NCBI GenBank assembly: GCA_029552945.1
Contig: JAKPDD010000041.1
Coordinates: forward strand, 1-64,000
Length of the DNA: 64,000 bases
Direction of reading: 5' to 3'
From: Spirochaetota bacterium
GTDB lineage: Bacteria; Spirochaetota; GWB1-36-13; JAKPDD01
The position numbers and the translations under genes were made by a program. Of this stretch, positions 17,234 to 26,080 are shown one piece after another. Positions within the stretch are counted from its first letter, which is position 1. Each line of letters begins with the position of its first letter. The notes beneath the pieces are model-generated. The model was not told the DNA's origin, searched no databases, and saw nothing but the letters and a program-made list of their open reading frames with translations.

Positions 17234-18667
17234 TTATATATTAAAATCTTCTAAAAATGCTTTATAAGCTTTATAGGTCATATAAAGGTCTGCTTTTGAT
17301 ATTACTTCAAGTGGTGAATGCATAGATAATACAGGAACACCCATATCTATTATTTCCATATTGTATCTTGCAAGTAAGAATGCAACAGTTCCACCACCAC
17401 CCTGATCAACTTTACCTAGTTCACCGGATTGCCATATTATATTTTTTGATGACAAGAAGTTTCTTAACTTACTTATAAACTCGGCATTAGCATCACTTGC
17501 ACCAGACTTTCCTCTTGAACCAGTATATTTTTTAATTCCTACTCCTTTATTTATAAAGTATGTGTTCTTTTTATCATGTACTTCTGCATAAGTTGGGTCA
17601 AAACCTGCTGTAACATCTGCTGATATACCAAGAGAAGAGTTTAACATCCTCTTAAAACTAAGTATGTTAACTTCTCCTTTCAAACTATTAAAGACTTCTA
17701 ACAGTGTGTATTCAAAAAAATTACTTTCAAGACCTGTATTCCCATAACTACCGATCTCCTCTTTATCCACTAATGCAACACATAGTGTTTTTTCAGGTAC
17801 CTGGTTTATATCGGTAATAGCTCTTAAAGCAGCATAACTACATGACCTGTCATCGTGTCCATATCCTAGTATAAGGCTTCTGTCAAATCCTACATCTCTT
17901 GCTTTTCCTGCAGGGACTGCTTCTATTTCAGCACCTACAAAGTCTTCTTCACTTATTTCATATTTTTCATTGAGTATTTTAAGAATATTTTCTTTTATAC
18001 TTAAATTATTTTTTTGTTTATCTTTTTCGTTGTTATTTTCAGTGTTTTTAATTAATGGTATAGACCCTATTATTATATTAAGTTTTTCAGCAGACACACC
18101 TTCAGCTAGTGTTTTATTCATCTGATCTTTTGCAAGGTGAATTAATAGGTCACTTATATAAAAAACAGGATCATTCTGATCATCGCCAATACCTATTTCA
18201 ATTATCTTATTTTCTTTATTTAGCATTACCCCATATAATGCGAGTGGTATTGTTGTCCACTGGTATTTTTTTATCCCACCATAATAGTGAGTATCAAATA
18301 GACATAAGTTTCCATCCTCATACATAGGATTTGGTTTAAGGTCTATTCTTGGAGAGTCTATGTGAGCAGCCAATATTTTTATCCCTTTTTCTATATCATT
18401 TTTCCCAATTATGTAAAGGATTATATTTTTATTTTTATTTATGAAATAAATTCTATCACCTGGTTTTAGTTTTTGGTCTGTTTTAAACTCAGTAAATCCT
18501 TTTTCTTTTGCTATTTTTAAACTCTCTTTTACTGAGAGTCTTTCTGTTTTAGCAGATGATATAAAGTCTTTATAGTATTCAGCAAAGTTAAGTATGTTAT
18601 TTTTTTCTTCTTCATTTATTAATTCCCATACATTTTTGTATTCTTTAGTAAGTTTAATTTCTTCCAT
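17234..18667 (-). CDS. M18-family aminopeptidase
   Basis: Zinc aminopeptidase of 477 residues in the aspartyl-aminopeptidase/aminopeptidase I family. The metal and catalytic segments are present: AAHIDSPRIDLKP, GHDDRSCSYAAL, VDKEEIGSYG, and the C-terminal VLSMHSPLEV. The protein should assemble as a dodecamer and release N-terminal residues from peptides in the cytoplasm. The start overlaps the upstream gene by 14 nt and has AGGGAG nearby. Residues 195-215 form a short Asn/Lys-rich insertion. Confidence 0.93.
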   Translation of the reverse strand: MEEIKLTKEYKNVWELINEEEKNNILNFAEYYKDFISSAKTERLSVKESLKIAKEKGFTEFKTDQKLKPGDRIYFINKNKNIILYIIGKNDIEKGIKILAAHIDSPRIDLKPNPMYEDGNLCLFDTHYYGGIKKYQWTTIPLALYGVMLNKENKIIEIGIGDDQNDPVFYISDLLIHLAKDQMNKTLAEGVSAEKLNIIIGSIPLIKNTENNNEKDKQKNNLSIKENILKILNEKYEISEEDFVGAEIEAVPAGKARDVGFDRSLILGYGHDDRSCSYAALRAITDINQVPEKTLCVALVDKEEIGSYGNTGLESNFFEYTLLEVFNSLKGEVNILSFKRMLNSSLGISADVTAGFDPTYAEVHDKKNTYFINKGVGIKKYTGSRGKSGASDANAEFISKLRNFLSSKNIIWQSGELGKVDQGGGGTVAFLLARYNMEIIDMGVPVLSMHSPLEVISKADLYMTYKAYKAFLEDFNI

Positions 18668-19394
18668 CTTGTATTCTCCCTAATATGTTAATTTTTTCAT
18701 TTACATTTAAAATCTTTTTTGCACTTTTTTTATTTGCAACAATTTCTATGAATCCTTGAGAACCTCTAATAAATGCTGTTTCTTTTACATCTTTAAAGTT
18801 ATCTGATTTTTCTATTATTTTTGATTTAATTTCTAAAGTCTTTAGTTTATCAAAGTATGTGTTAGGAATATTTGTTATAATATTGCCAAAGCCATCAATA
18901 TAAAAAATACTGGCCTCTATAATATTGTCTTTGATGACTGGTTGATAATATATAAAATTTACATACTCTTTTGGATATATATCAAAATTTTCTATATTTG
19001 AGGAAAGAATATTTTTAACCATAAAAGACCAGAGTCTAATATTATCATTGTTATTGTTATTTCCCTTTTTATTTATAAGATAAAAATCACCATCTTTTAT
19101 AAATGGAGAAAAGGATCCGTTATTTGAGCTTAATATATAAAAACCTTTATAATGGCATAAGATATAATCGTTTGAAAATGGACAGGGATCAAAAAGCACC
19201 ACAAATAATGTTCCAGGGCTAAAATATTTAATAGATGTTATTAAAAAAAATATTGATGTAAGTATATTATAGTCTTTAATCTCTCCTATTTTAATTATTG
19301 TTATATCCTTGTTTTCTGAAATTAAAAGGGCCTTAAAAATTCCAAAATAGTAATTATCAAAGTCTGTAATTATAGGTATTAGATTATTGAACAA
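18654..19394 (-). CDS. Divergent SAM-hydroxide adenosyltransferase-like protein (DUF62 family)
   Basis: About 246 residues from a TTG start at 19394, which has GGAG 6 nt upstream. An ATG at 19448 would overlap the macro gene by 65 nt and has no ribosome site. The family outline is clear: IITDFDNYYFGIFKA, YFSPGTLFVVLFDP, SSNNGSF, and a C-terminal FYIDGFGNIITNIP. Active members hydrolyse SAM using an Asp-Arg-His triad. Here only the Asp of LFDP remains: the usual DPGVG-x-x-R has become DPCPFSND, and the HGRD-type segment is missing. It is thus either a changed enzyme or a binding protein. It is coupled to the macro-domain gene. Confidence 0.72.
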   Translation of the reverse strand: MFNNLIPIITDFDNYYFGIFKALLISENKDITIIKIGEIKDYNILTSIFFLITSIKYFSPGTLFVVLFDPCPFSNDYILCHYKGFYILSSNNGSFSPFIKDGDFYLINKKGNNNNNDNIRLWSFMVKNILSSNIENFDIYPKEYVNFIYYQPVIKDNIIEASIFYIDGFGNIITNIPNTYFDKLKTLEIKSKIIEKSDNFKDVKETAFIRGSQGFIEIVANKKSAKKILNVNEKINILGRIQDGRN

Positions 19395-19896
19395 TATTTT
19401 CTCCAGATGATTCGATAACTTTTTTAAAGATTTCAGTTGCATTTTCATCGTATACTACGATTTTTACAGTATAATTTTTATTTTTTTTTATGAAAGCATC
19501 ATATATAGCTTCTTTTATTATTTTTGCTGTTATATATTGGGAAAACTTATCGTATATTGGTGGTATAGCAATTGATGATACATCAAGATTAAATATACTT
19601 TCAAGAGCTGATGTAAGTCCTTCTTTAAGTATTTTATAGTTTACAGTTTTTGCAAACTCTGAGTTTATGAAGTGTAGTATATATTTAGCTTTCAACTTCC
19701 CAGCTGTTGTTATAAAATAGCTTCCAAGAGTGCCAGGATAATATTTTAAAGCCTCCTTTTCTATTATTTCTCCACCCTCTTTTTTTATATAAAGAGGTAT
19801 ACCTTTTGTGAAAATTATATCAGCATTTATTGGATTTAATATAATATCTACATTCTGATCAATTATGTTTCCTCTTATAACACTAATCATTTCCAT
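19384..19896 (-). CDS. Divergent macro-domain protein
   Basis: A 170-residue stand-alone macro domain, a fold that binds ADP-ribose or related nucleotides. IIDQNVDIILNPINADI matches the first conserved loop (usually VNAAN), AKYILHFINSE the central strand, and VSSIAIPPIY the second loop (usually SIAFPAIGTG). The glycine-rich GGGV and TG residues that hold the phosphates are replaced (TKGIPLY and PPIYDKF). The ligand may therefore differ. It overlaps both neighbours (14 nt upstream, 11 nt downstream), so all three are probably made together. Confidence 0.7.
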   Translation of the reverse strand: MEMISVIRGNIIDQNVDIILNPINADIIFTKGIPLYIKKEGGEIIEKEALKYYPGTLGSYFITTAGKLKAKYILHFINSEFAKTVNYKILKEGLTSALESIFNLDVSSIAIPPIYDKFSQYITAKIIKEAIYDAFIKKNKNYTVKIVVYDENATEIFKKVIESSGENIVQ

Positions 19897-20272
19897 TATT
19901 CCTGAAAATTAGTTTTAAAATTGTTAGGATAAGTATAATAAATGATATAATAATGAAAATTAAAAAGGTTATGTTTATATTATTCTTGTTAATTATTGCC
20001 GGTATTACAAAAAATATAATAAAAAAGATATTAATAAAAATAGTTATTTTTGGTATACTATAAACAATTCTTTTTAATATACTACCATTTGAATTATTAA
20101 ATCTTATAATAAAGTTTCTTACTATAAGATAAAGTATTGCACCTATCCCTAATATATCTATTATAAAACCTGCGTTTGAAGATAAAAGATAAAAAATAAA
20201 AGATAGAAACATTACAACAAAAAATGAAATTATTATAAAACTTATTATAAGCCTTTTTTCTTTTTTAACCAA
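19883..20272 (-). CDS. Small four-helix membrane protein of unknown function
   Basis: About 129 residues from TTG 20272, chosen because AAGGA lies 7 nt upstream. A TTG at 20302 is also in frame but has no ribosome site. Four hydrophobic segments and short charged loops, with no recognised motif. It is the first gene of the macro/adenosyltransferase-like/M18 cluster and overlaps the macro gene by 14 nt. It may anchor the two soluble nucleotide-binding-like proteins, but that is inference. Confidence 0.62.
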   Translation of the reverse strand: MVKKEKRLIISFIIISFFVVMFLSFIFYLLSSNAGFIIDILGIGAILYLIVRNFIIRFNNSNGSILKRIVYSIPKITIFINIFFIIFFVIPAIINKNNINITFLIFIIISFIILILTILKLIFRNNGND

Positions 20273-20370
20273 TATTTTATCCTTAGTTTTTGATAAAATC
20301 AAATTTAAGTATTTAAATTTAAAAGTTTAAAATTCAAAACAAATTAAAATATTTTTTGAGGTAAAAAAAT

Positions 20371-21702
20371 ATGGAAAAAACTTTAATACTAGGTTTTGCT
20401 TCAAAAACTGGGATGGCTCTTATAGAATACTTTTCAAGGTACAATATGCCATATTCTATAAGTGATGTAAAAGAGAATGTTAATCTCGAATTTATTAACA
20501 ACCTTATGAGAAAACCTGATAATATATTTTTGGGAAAACATACTCCTGAACAGCTTAATGGAGTTTCAAGAATTATAATTTCACCTGGGGTATCAAGAAA
20601 TATAGATATATTAAAAGATGCTGAAAAAAGGGGTATAAGTGTTGATAGTGAGATCAGTTTTGCTTTAAATATTTTAAAAAATAAAAAGATAAAGGTAGTA
20701 GGTATAACTGGTACAGATGGTAAGTCAACAACCTGCAAACTTACTTATGAAATATTGAAGACAACTTATAACTCCTATCTTTTGGGTAACTTCGGAACAC
20801 CTCTGGTATCTATGATTGATGATATAAAAGATGGTGATATTGTTGTACTTGAACTTAGTAGTTATCAACTGGAGGATGGAGAAAAATACAGGATAAATAT
20901 TGCAACAATAACAAATATAGCTGAAGATCATCTTGATAGATATATTAGTATTGATGAATATAGAAAAGCTAAGGAGAAAATATTTATTAATCAGGAAGAT
21001 GATGATATTGCAGTTATAAATCTTGATAATGAATATTCAAAAATTTGGGGTTCACTTACCAGGGCAAAAAAAATATATTTTTCAACTGATAGAAAAACAG
21101 ATATTTATATAAATAATAGTGCTATATATTACCATGATAAAGAGATAGTAAAATTAGAAGATATTAAACTTAAAGGAGAGGCTAATTTAAAAAACATAAT
21201 GACAGCAATAGGGTGTAGTGTGGAACTTGTACCTATTGAATTGATAAGAGATACAATAAAGTGTTTTAAGGGGCTTTATCATAGGTGTGAGTATGTAGGG
21301 ACAGTAAATGGTATTACATTTATAAATGATAGTAAGGCTACAACTGTGCAGGCTGTAAATAATGCTCTTTCTGTGGCTGATAATAATATAATACTTATTC
21401 TTGGTGGGCAGGATAAAAATCTTGATTTTAAAAAACTTGAGATAAATAGAAATAAAGATAGAATAAAAGCTATAATATGCTATGGAGAAGCAAAGGATAA
21501 AATAAAAAACTCGTTAGATTTTCCACTTATTAAAGATACATATAAATTTGATGATGCTTTTAATATTGCTATAAGTATAGCAAAGTCAGGTGATACTGTA
21601 GTATTATCACCGGGCTGTACAAGTTTTGACCAATTTACTTCATATGAGGAAAGGGGAAAAAGGTTTGTAGACCTTGTAAAAGAGTATGAATCAAAAATAT
21701 AG
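20371..21702 (+). CDS. murD: UDP-N-acetylmuramoylalanine--D-glutamate ligase
   Basis: Adds D-glutamate to UDP-MurNAc-L-Ala in peptidoglycan precursor synthesis. It is 443 residues long. The ATP-binding GITGTDGKSTT is at 111-121, followed by ELSSYQLE, the TNIAEDHLDRY motif, and YHRCEYVG with FINDSKATT at the start of the third domain. These choices are specific to MurD among Mur ligases. GAGGT precedes the ATG. It overlaps ftsW by 17 nt, the order usual in a division cluster, but murG, murC and ftsZ are not here. Confidence 0.95.
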   Translation: MEKTLILGFASKTGMALIEYFSRYNMPYSISDVKENVNLEFINNLMRKPDNIFLGKHTPEQLNGVSRIIISPGVSRNIDILKDAEKRGISVDSEISFALNILKNKKIKVVGITGTDGKSTTCKLTYEILKTTYNSYLLGNFGTPLVSMIDDIKDGDIVVLELSSYQLEDGEKYRINIATITNIAEDHLDRYISIDEYRKAKEKIFINQEDDDIAVINLDNEYSKIWGSLTRAKKIYFSTDRKTDIYINNSAIYYHDKEIVKLEDIKLKGEANLKNIMTAIGCSVELVPIELIRDTIKCFKGLYHRCEYVGTVNGITFINDSKATTVQAVNNALSVADNNIILILGGQDKNLDFKKLEINRNKDRIKAIICYGEAKDKIKNSLDFPLIKDTYKFDDAFNIAISIAKSGDTVVLSPGCTSFDQFTSYEERGKRFVDLVKEYESKI

Positions 21703-22813
21703 TATATATCTTATAGTTTCCTATCTATTTCTATTAAGTATAGGTGTAATATTTGTTTATAATACTACGTACAACTTTTCTCTTAAAACTACTGGGGATC
21801 CTGCATTTTTATTTAAAAAACATGTTATAGGTGTTGGTATAGGAATAATAGTTTTTTTTCTTTTTGCTTTTATTATATCAATAGATAAATTAAGGAGTAG
21901 GTTACCTATTATATTTATTTTAACATTTATTTCAATGATATTACCTTTTATCCCATTTCTTGGTAAAGAGTTTGGTGGTGCTCAAAGATGGGTAAGTTTC
22001 TACTTTTTTGTGTTTCAACCATCAGAGATTGCAAAACTTGTTATAATACTTTATCTTTCATCTATTCTTGAAAAAAGAGAGGTTAATATAGGTGAATATA
22101 CAAGGGGAGTTGTACCGCCTTTAATAGTATGCACAATAATAGCAGGTATAACTCTGTTTCAAAAAGACTTTTCAACAGCGGGTTTTATAATAATATTAAC
22201 ACTAATAATGCTCTATGTTTCTGGTGCTAAATTTTTACATATACTTTTATCTTTATTAGTACTTATACCAATATTTGTACCTTTTTTAATAACTTCAACT
22301 TACAGAATAAACAGAATAATGGTTCTGTTTGATGATAGGTTTGAATCACCTGCACGATATCAGATAATAAAATCTATACAGGCGATATCTAATGGTAAAA
22401 TTTTTGGTGTAGGATTAGGAAGGAGTGAAAAAAATATCCCATTTAATTTTAATGACTTTATATTTTCAATAATAGCAGAGGAGATGGGTTTAATAGGTTC
22501 TATTATAATAATAATCTTATATTTTATAATATTTAAAATAGGTATAAGTATAGCAAAAGAGCATCTTAGATTAAATAATAATTTTTATGCAAACCTTGCA
22601 TTCGGTATAACTTCTCTTATAACTCTTCAGGCATTAATAAATATAGGTGTAACATTGGGGATAATATTTCCTACTGGTATAACATTACCATTTATAAGTT
22701 ATGGAAGGACATCTTTAATTGTAATGTCAGCAGCTATTGGAATATTGGTATATATATCAAGATTTGAAAATAAAATCAAGAATCAAAATACTAATATCAA
22801 CTTTCTGATATAG
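21686..22813 (+). CDS. ftsW: SEDS peptidoglycan polymerase FtsW
   Basis: An integral membrane protein of 375 residues with about ten helices. SEDS signatures include GGAQRWVSFYFFVFQPSEIAKL and the C-terminal PTGITLPFISYGRTSL. SEDS proteins polymerise glycan strands from lipid II with a partner transpeptidase. FtsW is preferred to RodA because it is coupled to murD by a 17-nt overlap. The sequence alone cannot fully separate the two. Confidence 0.9.
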   Translation: MNQKYSIYLIVSYLFLLSIGVIFVYNTTYNFSLKTTGDPAFLFKKHVIGVGIGIIVFFLFAFIISIDKLRSRLPIIFILTFISMILPFIPFLGKEFGGAQRWVSFYFFVFQPSEIAKLVIILYLSSILEKREVNIGEYTRGVVPPLIVCTIIAGITLFQKDFSTAGFIIILTLIMLYVSGAKFLHILLSLLVLIPIFVPFLITSTYRINRIMVLFDDRFESPARYQIIKSIQAISNGKIFGVGLGRSEKNIPFNFNDFIFSIIAEEMGLIGSIIIIILYFIIFKIGISIAKEHLRLNNNFYANLAFGITSLITLQALINIGVTLGIIFPTGITLPFISYGRTSLIVMSAAIGILVYISRFENKIKNQNTNINFLI

Positions 22814-22945
22814 TTAATATTGACCTTTATAAAATAATTTAAAACTTTATAAAAATAAAATTTTAAAACATTTTTTAAACTTAGAAAATTATCTACATCC
22901 GATTAATAAATTTTTTATTTTTTTAAAAAAAATCTTTTAAAAATC

Positions 22946-22973
22946 TTGAATTTTGTTTTTTTAAAGTTATAAT
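22946..22973 (+). promoter_or_regulatory. Sigma-70 promoter of the helical lipoprotein gene
   Basis: TTGAAT (22946-22951), 16-bp spacer, perfect TATAAT (22968-22973). The predicted start site is roughly 30 nt before the ATG, and an AGGAGG ribosome site follows. Both signals are strong, which suggests high expression. Confidence 0.65.
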
Positions 22974-23010
22974 ATAATTTAGCACATAGAAAAAAAATTA
23001 GGAGGTTTAT

Positions 23011-25071
23011 ATGATAAAAAAGATAGTTATTTTGGTTGCCATAACATTTATATTTGGATGTTATGGTGGTCAGGATGTGCCAAACATATCCAATAAGAGT
23101 GTAAACACTGAACAGGTTGCATCTGATTCAAGTGAACTCTTAAAAGAGGTAAATAGTAAATTAGCTCTTCTTGAAACAAACCTTACTTTACCTGAACTTG
23201 AGGTTTTAAAATCAACAATTGAAGGATATAAGGATAAAGTAAAATCAATTGACCTTATCAAAAAAATAGATAGTGCTCTAGTAACAATAGAGGCTAAAAT
23301 AGCAGCACTTAAAGGTAAAGAGGAGATAGCAAAAAAGATAAGTGAGATAGAGTCTGAATATGTTTCAATTGCTAAGATTAATTTAGTTTTACCAAAAGGT
23401 AATTCTGTAAGCCAACTTGATAGTTTGATAGAGGAAGCAAAAAAGTATATAGCTACTCTTGAAGGATTGAAATCAACAATAGATACAATTTTAAAATCAT
23501 TAGATTCTAGTTATGAAAATGAAAAAGCTACATTAAACAAGATAGCTTCTGAAATTTCTAAAAAGATATTTGAGATTACTGCTGTTATGGATTCTGCTAT
23601 AAACACTAAGGTAGGATTGGCAGATAAAGAAGAAATTGAAAAAGCTATTGTAAGTAAAATTGAGAAAATTACAAAGGAAATAGGAAGTGTTGTATCAATA
23701 ACAGTTTTAGACTCAAATATTATATCATTTCTAAATAACATCAAATCTGCAATAGACTCTACTAATGATATTAATAATCTTGATGTTTTAAGGTCAAATC
23801 TTATAAAAATGGAGCCAGATATAAACAAAGGTATAGCAGACAATAACTTTAAGTTAGCTAAAATATCTGAGTTAATATCAAGTTTAGAATCCTTACTAAA
23901 AGAGGCTGAAAAATCTGGTTCAAGCAGTGTAAATACTATCAAGAACCTTATAGCAAGCTTACAGTCAGCAAAACAGGTTGCAGAGAAAGATGCAGCACAA
24001 TTACAAAACTTTAAGAATATTATACTTGACTCAAAGAAAGCAACAATTGATAAGATAAACTCTTTAAAAGAGTCACAGTTTATAAATAGTTTAAAGGATG
24101 AATATAATAAAACTATATCGACAGTTGAACCAAAATTAACAGAAATTACTCAGGCTATTAAAGTTAAAGAACTTATAGCAGCAAAAGATGAAATTGAAGA
24201 GATTTTAAATACAAGTTTTGAAATAGATGGAAATACTATTACAAGACTTGAGTCTATAAAGAATGAACTTGAAAAGATAGACTTAAGTTCATATTATGAA
24301 ACTTTAGCTGAAATTAGAGAAATGATAAATATCCTTGCTGTTAAAGGTGGGAAATATTTGGAGGGGATAGATGCTAAGATAGCAAGTATAGATTCTATTG
24401 TAAAATCTTTAGATGAAATAATAAAAGTACAAAAAGAAACTGTAGATAATATACCAGACATCATTGAAGAAGTAAATGAAACTATAGCAGAGTTAAAAAC
24501 TTTTGATGTTGAAGAACCTGTTGTAGCTCCAATATTATCTCAAGATGATGTAAATGATAGTGTGTTTAAAGAAGTTTATAATATAATATTAGATTCAAAG
24601 AATGGAAGATCTTTTGAGAAGACTAAGCAGCTTATAAAAGAGATTAAAACAGTAGTTGTAAAAAATGGTAAAAAGGTTGTAAGCAAGAACACGTATAAGA
24701 CTAAAGAAAATATAAAGATAAAATATATTGAGGTAAATGGTGATGAGATAACATTCTATAGAGTTGTAAGAAAACTTGTTTATAATGTCAAGAATGAAAG
24801 GCAGGAGGGTTCAAATACAGTTATTGAGACAGTAAAAAGATATGAGTTTGTAAATAAACCTGTAAAAAAATGGAAAATAGAAGTTGTAAATGGTGAGCCT
24901 ACAATAGTAAACATTTATCAATCTAAAATTGTAAAAGGTGTATGGACAAATTATAAGAAAATTAAGTCATTCACATTGGGAACAAAGAGTAACGCTTATG
25001 ATAAAATTAAAAAACTTGGAATAGTTGTTGAAAACTCTACAATAAACTCTAAAGGTAATCCTAATAAATAG
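23011..25071 (+). CDS. Large helical lipoprotein of unknown function
   Basis: A 686-residue lipoprotein with lipobox ending at C17 (IFGC). Residues 25-500 are almost entirely amphipathic helix in repeated units rich in Lys, Glu, Ile, Leu and Ser, with no Cys and few aromatics. They resemble long helical bundles or spectrin-like rods. Residues 520-686 differ: basic, with alternating beta-type strands (KIKYIEVNGDEITFYRVVRK and later YKKIKSF), and likely a separate domain. It has its own strong promoter, an AGGAGG site 5 nt from the ATG and its own terminator. It looks like an abundant periplasmic or surface structural protein. No known family was recognised. Confidence 0.82.
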   Translation: MIKKIVILVAITFIFGCYGGQDVPNISNKSVNTEQVASDSSELLKEVNSKLALLETNLTLPELEVLKSTIEGYKDKVKSIDLIKKIDSALVTIEAKIAALKGKEEIAKKISEIESEYVSIAKINLVLPKGNSVSQLDSLIEEAKKYIATLEGLKSTIDTILKSLDSSYENEKATLNKIASEISKKIFEITAVMDSAINTKVGLADKEEIEKAIVSKIEKITKEIGSVVSITVLDSNIISFLNNIKSAIDSTNDINNLDVLRSNLIKMEPDINKGIADNNFKLAKISELISSLESLLKEAEKSGSSSVNTIKNLIASLQSAKQVAEKDAAQLQNFKNIILDSKKATIDKINSLKESQFINSLKDEYNKTISTVEPKLTEITQAIKVKELIAAKDEIEEILNTSFEIDGNTITRLESIKNELEKIDLSSYYETLAEIREMINILAVKGGKYLEGIDAKIASIDSIVKSLDEIIKVQKETVDNIPDIIEEVNETIAELKTFDVEEPVVAPILSQDDVNDSVFKEVYNIILDSKNGRSFEKTKQLIKEIKTVVVKNGKKVVSKNTYKTKENIKIKYIEVNGDEITFYRVVRKLVYNVKNERQEGSNTVIETVKRYEFVNKPVKKWKIEVVNGEPTIVNIYQSKIVKGVWTNYKKIKSFTLGTKSNAYDKIKKLGIVVENSTINSKGNPNK

Positions 25072-25079
25072 TTAAAAAG

Positions 25080-25104
25080 AAAGAGGGCTTTTCAAGCCCT
25101 CTTT
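25080..25104. terminator. Bidirectional terminator
   Basis: AAAGAGGGCTT and AAGCCCTCTTT pair perfectly over 11 bp around a 3-nt loop, between the converging lipoprotein and epimerase genes. On the minus strand it is followed by CTTTTTAAC, and on the plus strand by a weaker T-rich stretch. It is the clearest terminator in the window. Confidence 0.88.
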
Positions 25105-25115
25105 GTAAAATAATT

Positions 25116-26069
25116 TTATTTATTTTTTACAATAAACCAATTAATAAACTCTTTTATACCATCTTCTATTTCTTTTTGTGGTGAATACCCAATAATTTTT
25201 TTAGCTTTACTTATATCAGCAAAGGTTATAGGAAGGTCACCTGGTTCAGGGTCTTTATATATTATATCGGCTTTTTTTGAAAGATTTTTTTCTATTAATG
25301 ATATTACATAGCTAAGTTCAACAGTCCTTGATTCACCCAGGTTTAGAGTAAGAAATACTTTTTTATTATTATTTAAATATTGTATGGACTTTTTGATTCC
25401 ATCAAGTATATCGTCAATATAGGTAAAGTCTCTTTTCTGTTTCCCATCCCCATATACTTCGATTGGTTTATTTTCATATATAAGCTTTGTAAACTTATGT
25501 ATTGCAAGGTCTGGTCTCTGCCTTGGCCCATAGACAGTAAAAAACCTTAAGTTTATTGTATCTATATCATATATAGAATGATATACATGATTTATTTCTT
25601 CACAGGCTTTTTTTGTTGCAGCATAGAATGATATTGGAGTATCTATTTTCATATCTTCTGAAAATGGTACCTCTTTTATATTCCCGTATACAGATGAGGA
25701 GGATGCAAATATGTATTTCTTGATATTTTTTTTAGCCATTATTTCAAGTAAGTTCATTGTACCTTTTATATTTACATCTTCATATAATTCAGGCTTTTTA
25801 AGAGAAGGCCTTACACCAGCCATTGCTGCAAGGTGAACAACAATCTCTATTTTGTATTTATCAAAAATTTTATTTAAAAAATTTTTATCTCTGATATCAC
25901 CTTCTTCTATTATTACGTTCTTTTTCTTAGAAAGTATCTCTCTTACATTATCTCTTTTTATAGATGGGTCATAGTAGTCATTAAAATTGTCTATACCTAT
26001 TATTTCATAATCAAGGTTCTCAGCCAGGTGAGAACCTATGAATCCTGCTATTCCTGTTATAAGTATCAA
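25116..26069 (-). CDS. NAD-dependent nucleotide-sugar epimerase (UDP-glucuronate 4-epimerase-like)
   Basis: Short-chain dehydrogenase-type epimerase of 317 residues. The NAD-binding GIAGFIGSH is at 6-14, the catalytic YAATKKA gives the Y-x-x-x-K pair, and FFTVYGPRQRPDLAIHKF is typical of UDP-glucuronate/UDP-glucose 4-epimerases. It likely supplies uronic acid or galactose-type sugars for surface glycans. The start is TTG 26069 with GAGGT 6 nt upstream and no nearby ATG. It follows ahcY by 11 nt, an unusual partner that may simply share transcription. Confidence 0.88.
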   Translation of the reverse strand: MILITGIAGFIGSHLAENLDYEIIGIDNFNDYYDPSIKRDNVREILSKKKNVIIEEGDIRDKNFLNKIFDKYKIEIVVHLAAMAGVRPSLKKPELYEDVNIKGTMNLLEIMAKKNIKKYIFASSSSVYGNIKEVPFSEDMKIDTPISFYAATKKACEEINHVYHSIYDIDTINLRFFTVYGPRQRPDLAIHKFTKLIYENKPIEVYGDGKQKRDFTYIDDILDGIKKSIQYLNNNKKVFLTLNLGESRTVELSYVISLIEKNLSKKADIIYKDPEPGDLPITFADISKAKKIIGYSPQKEIEDGIKEFINWFIVKNK

Positions 26070-26080
26070 TGTTTTACCTC

